From: Diphasiastrum complanatum
Taxonomy: Eukaryota; Streptophyta; Lycopodiopsida; Lycopodiales; Lycopodiaceae
NCBI GenBank assembly: GCA_029204225.1
Contig: CM055095.1
Location: 15,096,049 to 15,160,048 of the forward strand
Direction: 5' to 3'
DNA length: 64,000 nt
The stretch's first letter is position 1, and each line of letters starts with the position of its first letter. The notes beneath the pieces were generated by a model that saw only the letters and a program-made list of their open reading frames with translations, had not been told where the DNA came from and searched no databases. The translations under genes and the position numbers were made by a program. Shown here in pieces: positions 1 through 13,159 of this stretch.

Positions 1-2080
1 AGAAAGATACCTTAAAAAATGGTCTGCCTATGTTCTAGAAAAAAAGAAATAGAATATCATGTTTTTAAAATTTCCTGCTAAACGGAACCATAGAAGCATT
101 ATGTGCTTCATATAGTCTGTGCATTTTCTTGTTCAAAATTTTGTCATGGCCACATCATTTACACATTGTAGCTCTCACATGATTGGCTTGATAGGATACA
201 TAAACGTGCAGCATGCTAAATGGAGACTGCTTGTGCTAGTGATGCAGCTGTTTGATGTTAAGCTGGCAGAGAGCAGCAGATAATCTGAGACAAGTGGAAG
301 ACATGTGGCAAATAATTTTGAGCTATCTACCAGAGCTAAATCTTGACAGATTCCCCAGAAAACCAGTATAGTCCTGTACCAGGTGCCGTACCAGGGCACA
401 CATGCCGTGCGGCACCTGGTTTTTTTTTTTGGGTTTTTTTTACCAAAAATGACAAAAAAATAAAACCGTGATACGACACATGGAACTTTGTCTTAACTTT
501 AGGCATTTCATAAGGCAATAATGCCAATCTACACACATGATAAGGGACTACATACCAGGTTAAATGTATGTATGGGTATGTATGGGCATAAGAGTCATGG
601 ACATAAAATGAAGTGTAAGCAGCCTCTAAGAATGGAGATGCAAGAACTTCTAGCATATTCAATTTCCATTGATTCACGTGCATAACTTTATGAGCATCAA
701 AGAAAGGTTCCAGCTTAGGCAAAATGCCTAGCTTGGTTACCATTGATGCTTCTAGCTTGAGATTGTTGTTGGGCAGGATTTTCACAATTGACAATTTTAG
801 AGAGCAAGAGCTGCTTTGAAGGAACACATTGTGGTTAGGTTCTATTGCAAAAAGCCATGCAAGAAAAACGATGTATTAATGATTGTCTTGATACCTTATT
901 TGGAGATGATAATCCATTGTCAATTTCTTTTTTCCATTTTCCTGTTTCATACAAGTTCTTGTTTGTGGAGGTGTTCTTCACCAGAGTACAATCCACATAA
1001 AACTGTGTTTCATCAAACCAAAATTGAGACATAAATTGCTTTACGATAGCCAGCAAAAGATTTTTCTTAGAACAGTAAGTTCCTTCTTCAACTATGTATA
1101 TTGCACACACCTACCTCGATAGTTGTAACTTTACGATTTGAACAATGATATCCCCTCATCCTTCCTATTAAAGAAAGGATGCTTAATTCCAACTTGTGGT
1201 TGCATCCAAATGGTCTACCACAATTGAGCCCCTAAAAGGATCCCTAGGCCATCTTTTTGTCTCTTGTATACACTACAGAGTAAATATGTAGAGTAGTAGT
1301 CCTCGTGATTTGGACCCAGCGGGAAAAAATGACTAACATTGTCAATGCTCTTCAATCAAAGTCTGCAATGCCAAAGTTAAAGTGGCAATAATCACAAGAG
1401 TAACCAACCTAACAAAATAAAAAATTTGCACTGGAATAATTTACATCAAAATACCCCTATGAAAACAATAAAGATCATACAACTAAGCCAATATTCCCCT
1501 AACTCATGTGAGAAAGTAAACCTTCTCCCCATAAAGGTATAAACACCAGCCAACTCATCACAATATGTCTAGCCTAGTGATTGAAATATGCACTTCCAAG
1601 TATGAACATAAATGGGAGATGATCAAAGAAATGTATGCTCTGCCATGCATGAGTACTTTCTCAATGCTGAACAGAATTCACTTGTAGATTCTTTTCAGTT
1701 CTCATACCAGTGGGACCTGAATATGATTTATATGGCAAAAGAAAAGAAAAAAAGAATGAGCATATTCTCTCCAAAATTATTCGATACAACAAAAGTGGAT
1801 AGGAACAGTGTGTCAATGTAGTAAAGCATCTCATTCAGGCCTACAAATCTTGTACGCATTCAGAATCGTTGTAAACCAACAACATAGAACACCTTTGTCA
1901 AATCAACACACAATTCCAAAAAGGTTCAAAACTTCAAATGCGGACAGCCAAAACAAATGGTTATGTCAAAGATCATCCATAAATTTCAAGGTTACTGTGG
2001 ATTAGAATACAGCTTCCATCCAGAAAAAAACTACTTGCAATTTACTTGAAGTTGGTCTATAGTTTGCAATGAGTTGCTAC
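1..2080 (-). other. Intron / 3' part of the VAP27-like gene, no exon seen
   Basis: This stretch follows the exon-4 splice donor of the minus-strand VAP27-like gene, so it is read as intronic. I found none of the expected downstream exons (end of the MSP domain, coiled coil, C-terminal membrane anchor), so they probably lie left of the window. Short ORFs at 336-827 and 835-1110 on the minus strand resemble nothing I know. An exact 10-bp inverted repeat (378-387 and 411-420, ACCAGGTGCC) is followed by a T-rich run at 420-440. Confidence 0.5.
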
Positions 2081-5000
2081 CAGATCTTGAGATACATCCT
2101 TTGCAGTAGTTCCATGAGGAGCTATAACACTTTGCACCAAAAATTTGTCTTTGCACTGCATATCAGGAGGAGCTTCGCGTTGTGCCTGCATAGTCACTAT
2201 AGAATGTTCCCAAATTTAAAAAAAAACGCATTCATTGTTCAGTTGAATTTGTAACAAGCAAAAAGAAGAAAGAACATGAAAGACTTTCTTTTTTTTGGCT
2301 CCACATTTCAAAAGCGTGATGGACCAGACCTTTGAGACAAGGAGACCCATAAATAGTATGTATCTAAGGATGAAGATGTGGTAATGTCGTGAAACACACC
2401 AGTGATATCCGAACTGCTTTGTGGGAGAACAACTCCTGTATTTGGCCGCACACAATATTTCTTAGGTGAGGTTGTTTTGACCTGCAGATAATCATAGTGT
2501 GTGATCCTCACTAATCGACAAAAGCTGCTGAAGCATCTAACTGATGCCTTGCACTCACCAACACAATCTCGTAACAATTTTAGCATACATACCAATAATC
2601 CTTTTGCAAAAATCATGACCTTAAAATTTCTTATCACAAGAAGTTAGTCACCAGCTCCAAAAGTAGACAGTATGACTACGAGAAAAGTGAAAGAAGGATA
2701 TGAAGCTTGTTTAGCACATTAGCACTTAGATCTCCAACAAGTTGAAAAGTCAAGCTTTGAAAGCTTACCTTGAAAGCCACATAACTATTAGTATTGTTGA
2801 CCAGCCTCAAAGAGCACGAAATCTGCTTCTTCAACTCAACTGCTTAGGCGAAACATAGTATCAATCAGGACTTGCAGCTTGCAGTACGGGACAGTAATTA
2901 TCACACTACAAACATGTAGCTCTGTCATCATAATAACGAAAGAAATCAAGGTTGAAACGTAGAAACTGTATCCCTCTCAGATAATGGGGTGAAGAATATG
3001 CTTTATTGCATGATTAAAGACTTATGCAACGTGGATGGGCGTCTTGTCCGAAGTTTGATCAAAATTTCTGGTTTTTCGGAAAAAAGTCGAGAATTGCCAC
3101 ATCAAATCTGCACGCTGTTGTGGCCCAACCACCTGCATTTCCAAATCAAAGAAAGAAGCTTTCTCTCTCATTCTTTTGTTTGCATGTCAGTGCATGTTAC
3201 TACACACTTCTTGCATGTGTTAGTAAATCGATTTTTGAAGCGTGTTTAAACATTGTTGTGTCTATTCTATTGCGCATGCTTAATTTTATAGACATGAGTC
3301 GTACTCCAGTAGATGAACTTGAAGATATAGTCATGTCTAGTCTGCCTCATGGAAGTTCTGCTGTAGAAAAGAGCCAGTCAAAACCACTTTTACCGCCTAC
3401 TCAAGAACCCTTTCAAAATCCCTCCTTGCATGACAACATGCAGGATGAAGACATGAATGAGGGGGATGAAAATGAAGAAATATCATTAAACCTTTTTGAG
3501 TTTAGGCAGTGGGTAGTAGAAACATATGATCATCTTAAAAAATTAGAAGAGTCTGTTGAAGAGCAAGCCAATACTCAACAAGAAACTAATAAAAGGCTTT
3601 CCAGACCTGAAAGACTAGTACGTGATAGTGTTCAAAGCCTTAGTGCTTTAAATTTAAAACAAGTTGTTTTAGCGCAGTATTGAGTGAATCCTGCTATCCA
3701 CGGTAGTAGTCCTCCTGTCCCACCATCACCCCATAAGGTAATACCTAAGGATTTGCGCCTTCCCACCTTTGGTGGAGAAGAAAAAGACCGTAACCGAGAT
3801 TCGGTTGTTGCCTTTCTCGTTAAGCATGATGATGCTTTTCGATTAAAAGGGACTCTTGATGAGGATCGGCCTTTAGAGGCTAGCATCTCCCTGACGGGAA
3901 AAGCCTTTAGGTGGTGGATAAGTTTGCGGGAAAGTGGTTCAGAACCAAAGACTTGGGATAGTTTTCAGGATATGTTCAAGAAAAACTCTCTCCCTGAAAA
4001 TGAAACTGATAGAAACTGGGAAGATTGGGAAACTTGTTGCATGGGAAACCATCCTCTTACCCAATACATCGCCAGTTATCGGGATGCTACCATGAAATTG
4101 TCTGACTTAGATGATTATAATCAGGTAAGGGGATTCATTCGAGGTTTGCAAGCCGAATACCAAAAGTATCTTCGGCCTTTGAAGCCTAAAACATTGGAAA
4201 CTGCTATCACCCTAGCTTAGACTTATGATGACACACTTCGCCCAAAAGGTAAAAGAATTGTAGAAGACACCCGACCTGAGTCCTCCAAGCATGGAGAGAA
4301 GCGAAAAATTCCGACATCTAATTCTTCGAATAAAAAGAGGTATAGATTGTCGAGAAGTGACATAGAAAAAGCCAAGAGGGAGCACTTGTGCTTCATTTGT
4401 AAAAGGTCATAATAAGAGTCAGTGTCCTAGGTTGCAACACAAAGGGAATATTGACGAAACTCCCGGTAAGAACCAAAATGGTTCTTTTAAGAAACCGGAG
4501 AAGCAAGTTCACACTGTTCAAGTTTTCCCTTTGGGAAAGTCTCCCAAGGTAAAGTCTGTTCATGTGTCTCGTGTAAATGAGGCACATACCTGTTCAGTTA
4601 CTACCAACATTTGGCAACCTGCAGTCGGACCTCATACTATTTTCTGACTGTTAGGAAGTATTAATGGCTAGAAAGTTCGGATAATGGTGGACGATGGGGC
4701 AACCCACAACTTTCTAAACCATTCTTTGGTGAAGAAGTTGAAGTTAGAGCAAAAACAAAGTGATCATCAGTACGTGGTTACACTTGTCGATGGTCAACGT
4801 AAAGATATTTATGATACTTTTGTTCCACAAGTTCCCATACAAATCCAAGACTATCAAAATACTTTAGACTTTCAAGTAATGAGCTTGGCCTTGGCAGATG
4901 TAATACTTGGTCGTGAATGGTTGTTTATGTTAGAAACTACTGGTAGTCTTGTTCGTAGTTATGTTGATAACACTTTGGAGTTCATTCACAGAGGTCAGAA

Positions 5001-8000
5001 AGTTAAGTTGGTTGGAAATGCAAGTGTGCCGCGCCAGTTGTTTCTTCTGTGCAGTTGAAGCGGTTAGTGCGGAAACGAAAAGTTGAAAAGGTATTTCTTT
5101 GTTTCCTTACTTCTGAAACTTTTTCAAGTGATTCAAGTTTATCTTTTCCATATCCAAAGAAATGTGTTTCTTCTGTTGAGAGAAGAGTCTCTAGAGAGAT
5201 GTAAGTTTGCAAACTATTTTAAATGATTTTAAAGACGTCTTTCCTAGCAATTTACCTTCCGGGTTACCCCCGAGAAGAGAGGCAGATCATCCCATAGAAT
5301 TAATACCCGGGACTAAACCTATTAGTAAGCCTCCTTATAGGTTGAGCCATTCGGAACACCTAGAGGTAGTGCGGCAGCTGCAAGAATATTTAGCTAAAGG
5401 GTTTATACGCCCCAGTAAATCACCATGGGCCGCGCCCATTTTGTTGGTTAAGAAAAAAGATGGGTGTATGTGTATGTGCATAGACTATAGGGCTTTAAAT
5501 AAACTCACTGTTAAAGATAAGTATCCTTTGCCCAGGATAGATGAGATCTTTGATCAACTCAAAGGGGTAAAGTATTTTACTAAGATCGATCTTAGGTTTG
5601 GATATCATCAGGTACGTATTAAAGAAGATGACGTTTCCGTTAACGGCTTTTCGTTCACGGAATGGTCATTATGAGTTTTTGGTTCTTCCCTTTGGATTAA
5701 CCAATGCCCCAACAACATTTATGAGGTTAATGAACAACGTGGTCAGACATCTCTTGGGCAAGTTTATATTAATCTACCTTGATGATATCCTAGTCTTTAG
5801 TCGTACTAAAGAAGAGCATTTTGAACACTTGCGTCAAGTATTCCAGGTCCTAAGAGAGAATTACTTGTTTGCAAAGGAAGAGATTCACTATCTCGGACAT
5901 ATTATCTCCGCTGAGGGGATGGATCCTGAAAAGGTAGCCGCAATTATGCGATGGCCAACACCAACTTCGGTGGAAGAGCTGCAGATCTTCCTCGGATTGG
6001 CTGGATTTTACAGGAGGTTTATCCATCAGTATGCCCTCTTGACTGCTCTTTTGACAGATCTGCTCAAGGGTAAGGGCAAGTACTTTGGTTGGGGGCCTAA
6101 ACAACAAGCGAGCTTTAGAAATCTAAAGGCTGCAATTGCAACTACTCCTGTCTTAAGTTTAGTGGATCCAAATGAAGCATTCATAGTAGAGACCGATGCT
6201 AGTGATCAGGCAGTCAGTGTTGTGCTCACTCAACACGACCGTCCGGTCGCGTTTGAGAGTAAGAAACTGGATAAACACCAGTTGAATTATTCCACTTATG
6301 AGAAGGAGTTGTTTGCAATGTTTCAGGGGCTCGTTTCATACGTCGTTTCGAAACGCGTTTGAAACGACTGGTTCTGGTTCGAAACGGGATTTTTTTTTTA
6401 GGTTTTACCTGTCATAGACAGTCCGGTAACAAGTAGATACATCCAATTTCATGAGAATGCTCTAGAGAATGCAATTCAAGAGGAGAAGCTGTAGTATTAG
6501 TATGGTCACTGGTGAGTCGTGACTCATGACTCATGAGTCATGACTATGGTCAGTGGTCACTTGACACTTTCCTCAGTCAATTATTGATATTGTCACCATT
6601 CATCATAAATATTACAATCTCAATTTTCAGACATCCAAGAACTTCCAAAAATTCTAAACAGTAAAGTTACAAACTAATAACTATAGAACTTTCAACTTAC
6701 TACTTAGTACTTAGAAGTTACTAGTTAGTACTTACAAGTTACAAGTTACAAGTTACAAATTACAAATTACAATGCACTGACCACTAACTTGGAAGTAACG
6801 TCAAGTTGGCACTAAGTTCTAACTTCTAAGTAGTAAGTAGTAAGTTCTAACTAGTAACAATTTACAAATCAGTGACTCACAAATTACAATTCAAGAGTCA
6901 AAAGTTTAAACTTTAAAGTTTAAAGTAAAAGCAATGATGCTATCATGCTGCATAAATAACAAGAGTGTCAAGCGTGGCCTCGGCCCTCAAGGCTCAAGCC
7001 TGAGGCCCCATGAGTCTGAAGTCAACTGTCATATGTATAACTACTATGCTAGATCCTAGAGTATGCCACTAATAACTATCATCTATGCTGAGCAGTGAGT
7101 GTCCCCCCCCCCCCCAGTGCCCATCCAGGCTCTAGCCTCTAGCTGCCCGCCTCGGACGCTATCGTCGTGGAGGCACTGGCATGTCCTCAGCCTCAATGTC
7201 ATCCTCCCCATCATCAGAGTCACCCTCATCCTCCTCATCCGATCCCTCACCCTCAGTGGCGGATTCCTCATCTGAGTCAGAGCTAGAGGGACTCTCAGAG
7301 GTGTCTGAGACTGCTGCATGGCTTGGGCCCTCTCCTGAATCCTGATCCTGCGCGTGCTGCAGCTCAAGTGGTAGGCCTGCGCAATGCACACAAGGAAATT
7401 GGAATCAGGACTTAGGCTCCAGTCTCGACATGTCATATTACTTTTAAGTTTTAACTTACAATTTACAAATTACAAATTAGTAATTACAATTTACAATCTA
7501 GTAATCTACTATCTAGTATATCTACAAAAGTTCAAAGTACTAAAGGCCTACTAATGTAAAGCAGTGAATCGGAGAATTGGGCATCGAAATCAACCTGCAG
7601 CTGCTAAGGCCTCCCGATGGAGTAGAGCATAGACATCCTCCTCCTCTTGTGATCTTGGTGGCAAGTCCGGAACCTTTGCCACATCGATCTCATCGGGATT
7701 AAGCTACGAAAATTGAAATTAAACCAAGATTTCGATTCTCAATAGTAAGTACTGGTAAACGATTTGAAAAAAGTAGCAAATTTGAAATGTAAATGTTGAA
7801 ACTTGAAACTTGAAGCCTGAAGGTTCTAACTTCTTAGTGTAGAGTCTAGACTTTACTATCTAGACAAATCATGATTCATGGTACATACTAAACTATAGAA
7901 TTCAGATTGATGATTTAATCATGAATCATGATTCATTACATGTATGGGCTCCCCGGTCTCTCTCAGCTTCTTCACAAGCCGTAGGTTGGCATGCACATAC

Positions 8001-11000
8001 ACCAACCTCTCCAGCTGCGCAGTAGAAAGTCTGTTCCTCCTCTTTGTATGAATCAGAGAGAACACACTCCAATTTCTCACATGCAACTGCTGCGCAATCT
8101 TGTGAGAGGATGCGGATGGCAAGTTTCTACCGAAATCGAGGCGCTTGGTCCTGAACATTCAACATTCATCACCATTCAAATTTCAAAATAGTAAATACTA
8201 AATGCTTACAAGTTACTACTATTAAGTTTTAACTAGCAGCTAGCTTAAGCCTTAGACTTCAAAGTTCATACATATTACATATACATACTACATAGATGAA
8301 TACATATTACATACCTGGGTCCTGAATACATATTACAATTTACTAATTACATAGTACATACCTGAATAAATTCAAGTCATCCATGAGTGCATCCTCATCC
8401 CCAGGATTAGGATAGATAGAGGGAAATGCCATCCTTGCCTGAGCTCTCGATCATGGAATTGATCCTCCGTCCTCCATAGTGGATGAAGCAAGCAAGCCAC
8501 GACATGCAGAGGTTGATGGAACCACTGCCATTTGCCTAGAAATAGGCCCCTTACTTCTTCCAGCCTGCAAACAATCAGGAGTGAAGTTTGAGACTTGAGG
8601 ATTGAAGTCTCAAGAACTATTAAGTTTTAACTAAATTCTAATCATGACTGTCAATGAAGATTCAAGAATCAACTTTGAAACTTTTAACGTAGTTACTAGA
8701 CTCTAGTAATATACTTGTCAGGAGCCATGGTGGTGCAACTCTGAAGCTGCTCTCCCAGCTTATCCATAAACTCATAAAGAAGGCCTAAGGTGGAACCCTC
8801 TCTATCAGTAAGGAGAAGCACACTATAGATAGGCTGCATGGATATGACAATGGAGCATGCATCATCCCAAAATGAAGTCCCCATCACGATCGCCTCAAAT
8901 CTCCTGGCCTTGGCCTCTCGTGATCGGCCCCACTCTGCCCAATGGGGTGAAACCACTGTCATCCTCAGGCTTCCATGCACTTTTATGAGCCGCTCCAAAA
9001 CAATGAGCATATAGGCAAACCTAGGATGAAAATCATGAAATAAGATTTGTAATTGGTCATAGCCTATAGGCAACAAGCAGGCTATACTAGATAGCAAAAT
9101 TCAAATTCTATGAGCACTGAAACTTGAAGCTAAAACAAAATTGCAATTTTCAAATAAAAAAATTGGAAACAGGTTGTCAGGTTGGAACTTGGAACTTGGT
9201 TACCTAGTGGGGGCAGGCCTCAAGAGATCCAAGGTGGAATTAACCTGAAGATGCTCAAGACCCTTTGTCTCTTGGTGACAAATCTCACCAAGAATCGTGC
9301 CATGTCTACAACCTCCTTGACCCAGGGTAATCTCCCAATGTCTTCAACTAGGAGGTCAAGACAATGTGCAGCACATGGACTCCAGAAAATCCAAGGGTAC
9401 TTCTCATTCACCATCTTCCCCATGGCAACACAATTGGACGCGTTGTCCGTGACAACCTGCATTGGAATTCCAACAAAGGTCGAATCATAACTCATGAACA
9501 TTCACCATTGAGCATTCCAGAAGCAAATGCAAATGCAAATTGCAAATGTAAATGGCAAGTGCAAATTGCAACGTTCAAAATAATAATCACGATTCACAAA
9601 ATGTAAGTTGTAACTTGTAACTTACTAAGTTCTAACTTCAAAGCTGAGAGCTCAATGTCAAAAGTTTCAAAGCTGAGAGCTCAATGTCGAAAGTGGCAAG
9701 TGGCAAGTGCATACCTGGACAACATTCTCTTTTCCGACCTCCTCAATGGCCTGTGAGATGTACTCAAACAATCTCCTACCATCCAATGCCATGCCTGGCT
9801 CCGACGTATCAATGGATCTCAAAAACATGGTGCCCATGCAAGAAGACACCAATATATTCACAAGATGGCGCCTCCTTGCATCGGTCCAACCATCTGATAT
9901 TATAGTGCATTCAAACCTAAAACATTCGACAACACTTTCAAGTTTCAACTAACTAAGTTGCAATTTGCAAATTTGGAGATTTAAAGTTCAAAGTTATAAA
10001 CTTGAAAGTACTAATTTCTAAAGTAGTAAGTGGCAAGTGCAAAGGTTTTGAAGATGTAAGGTTACAGGTATACCTCGCCCACGACTTCCTAATGGGCTGT
10101 AGGTCAGCATCCACGGACTGCCGCTCAGCATGTAGCTCTCTCGTCCTCAATTGCTCCATGGTCGGGCCCTCCCACTCAACACCGATACGAGATACTGCTC
10201 GCATCATATCCCTCCATGCAGGGGTCTGTGCCACATGAAAAGGGAGGTCACACAAGTAAAAGCACCTCCTAACAGCAATAGCAGCTGCATCCCTATGCGA
10301 CTGCTGGAAGGCTGCCACAAAAACATCCCTGCCTCTCACATGTCCTCGACCCCGTCCCCTAACAGTGCTACCAATAGCACTACAGCCGGCCCCACCAACT
10401 GGCACTGCAGGAGTCTCTCCAGAAGAAGAAGGTGGAATGGATGCTGCAGCGGAGCTAGTGCTGGCCACAGGTGCCGGCTGCGATGGGGAATCTCGGCGCT
10501 TTGCCGCACCTGTAACAATAACATTGGTGTTACTAGTTACGCAGCAGGCTTTAGGTAATAAATTATAGTCAGTGAGAGAGCTCAGAGAACAGTCACTAAT
10601 TACTCATTAGTAATCAAAGTTTAAAGTTATAGCCTGAACTTTTAAGTTTTAGCTTTAGATCAAATTTCAAATTTTCAATCAATGTCATTGATCAAACAAG
10701 ATTCAAGAATCACTTGTGCTAGAAGTAGTAGCAGGAGAGTCGTCCCCGATCCCGACAATCCTCAGTGACTCTGGGGCCTGAGTGCAAACGGCGATCTCGT
10801 ATCCTCGAAGACGTAAAAGATGCGCCCTGATTCGAATGGGGCCACCTCCATAAGTGTTCCCGCAATACTTGCAAGTCCGCTTCTTCATGCCTGATGTGCC
10901 ATAACCTGAATTAAGGGTGACGTGATCCCAAAAGGGATCCCGCCGTCTGGGCATTGCTAATAGCTATCTAGTGTCAACAAAACAATAGTTGTATTAAATT

Positions 11001-11381
11001 CAGACTTCAAATTAAAAACTAATCCTAAATTCTAATTTCTAAAGCGGTAAACCTATGCTCTAAGTTCTAACCTCAATCTATCCTCAATCTATCCCTATCC
11101 TCTCTCTCTCTAGACTCTCTCTCTCTCAATCTCACACACACACACGTCACGACTCACACACACACACCACCCAGTGCACACACACACACACACACACAAA
11201 CACAAACACAATTTAACACACCACCACACTCAAAGTTCACACACACACACATGCCACGCTCACACACAAACTCCCTCTACTTCACACACACACACAAACA
11301 CAAAAACACTCCCTCTCTTTCACACACACACACACACACGTCACAAACACACAAACACTCCCTCTCTTTCACACACACACT

Positions 11382-11462
<81 letters not shown>

Positions 11463-13064
11463 GTTTTTCTATTGTGCCAAAAAGTGAAAACAGCCACCTC
11501 TCGGGCCCGCGTTGTATCGCAAAAAAATTTGCGTTTTTTCAACACTCGTTTCGAACTATGAAACACCATTTCGAAACGGGGTCGTTTCATACGTCCCGTT
11601 TCGAACGCATTTTGAGGAAACACTGGTTGTTTGCAATAGTCTATGCTCTTAAGAAATGGAGGCATTACCTCTATGGAGCTAAGTTTGAGATCGTGTTTGA
11701 TCAAGAAAGTATCAAGTGGCTTTCCTCCCAAAGCGACTTGAAAGGAAGAAAAGCTCGTTGGGCCGAACTTTAGAGGGATTCCCAACGGGGATAAGCCCAT
11801 CGAGAAGGCAAAAGATTTGCTTTTAACTAAGCTTGCACACAACACTGATGGTTTTGATACAGATTGGAGAAGTAAGTTTGACTCTAATGTCGTGTTTATC
11901 AAATTTCGCTCTATGGACTACCGCAACATAGCTTTACAACTTAGAGCCAAATTAAAAGGGACCTTTACTTTTATGGACGATGACCTTAGACACACGCAAT
12001 GGCAAGCCAGGAAACAAATTATTCAAAAAGCAAATGCAAGGAATCAGCGGGTGGTTTTCATTGAAGGCAAGCCAAATTTTTTTGATAAGATTTCACAAAA
12101 GATATTCGCGGCTCCCAGGCAAAGGTGCAGCCTGAGTTCCCCTAAGCCTTTAAGTATTGGTTTTTGGAATTGCAATGGCATACTATCATCTTCTTCAGCA
12201 AGCGATTTCCATTCTTTTATGCTGAGATGTGATATCCTCTTGTTAGCAGAGACTCATGAATCATTATACCGACCACTCCCATTCATACAGGATTGCACTT
12301 GGCACTCAGCACATCGGCCTTTCTTGAGAGAAAAGACCTCTCGTGGTTCAGGTGGTGTTGCATGTCTTACCAAAGACGTTTTTACTACTCATTTTAAACT
12401 GGTCAAAAGTGACCCATTTGCATATTATCTCTCCACCTCCGCCTTCACCTTCGCTTATCTCAGCCACGTTCACTGAGAGCCGTCTGCGAGAGCATAAAGC
12501 TCTCAATGTTCGTGTTAGAGGTATTCCGAACTCTCAAAATGTTGTTGCAGAAGCTGAGAAGTTTTTGGAAGGAAATCTTCAACACCATAGCAAAGGAATG
12601 GAAACTGCCTGGCAACCTAAGAAGGACCTAGATACTCTTGTCATCCGCTTCACATCAGTGTCTCACCGGCATGAAGTTCTAGGCAAGAGATTCAAATTGT
12701 TGGAAACCAAAATCTACCTGGACGAAGATCTTACCTTCATCCAAGTTCAAGAACGTAAGAAGGCAAGACAAGAAGCTCTATCAACTGGCAAACGGCTTAT
12801 CTATCGTGATGGTATTATCAGACTGGTAGATCAAAACCCTATAATTAATGATAATTCTGAGATAGAATCAGAGACAGAGAAATGAAGAGATGTCCAGCTG
12901 AACATGTAAATGGTCTACGTACCATATAATCTTGGCTATATGACTCTCTTTCTAGTTTGTTTGTTTGTTTTTTCTGCTTTGACAGCACTGATCCGTCTTG
13001 TGTCCAACTTAGTTGATGTACTTGTTCGTCTTATACGCCTTTTGGCATGGAAAAGACGTTAATA

Positions 13065-13159
<95 letters not shown>

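Larger units (their letters stand above)
6316..11625 (-). mobile_element. hAT DNA transposon, 5,310 bp, nested in gypsy RNase H
   Basis: The ends are caatgtttc on the left and, reverse-complemented, cagtgtttc on the right. This is a short imperfect inverted repeat beginning CA, as in hAT elements. The element is flanked by the 8-bp duplication gttgtttg. Both subterminal regions carry copies of a cgtttcgaaac-type word. It encodes a BED zinc finger and a DUF659/hATC transposase on the minus strand. The 5' flank of the transposase gene holds long CA, TC and CG tracts. The noncoding parts are strikingly low in complexity, built from permuted words such as ttacaa and ttctaac. Confidence 0.92.
3293..11769 (+). 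mobile_element. Decayed Ty3/gypsy retrotransposon (element G), split by a hAT insertion
   Basis: Gag, protease, reverse transcriptase and RNase H relics follow each other in Ty3/gypsy order on the plus strand. The element is interrupted at 6,315/11,626 inside RNase H by a complete hAT element. It stops at about 11,769, where LINE sequence begins. No LTR, primer-binding site or integrase was found at either side, so both ends are lost. Several stops and frameshifts show it is old. It lies in intron 1 of the VAP27-like gene. Confidence 0.85.

Noticed and set aside
336-1110. Two minus-strand ORFs of 163 and 91 residues
   Set aside because: No recognisable motif; they lie within a probable intron and have no supporting second copy in the window.
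11174-11773. Long ORFs rich in HTHT and SLSL
   Set aside because: They are translations of CA and TC dinucleotide repeats. The only genuine coding part is the gypsy RNase H remainder after 11,626.
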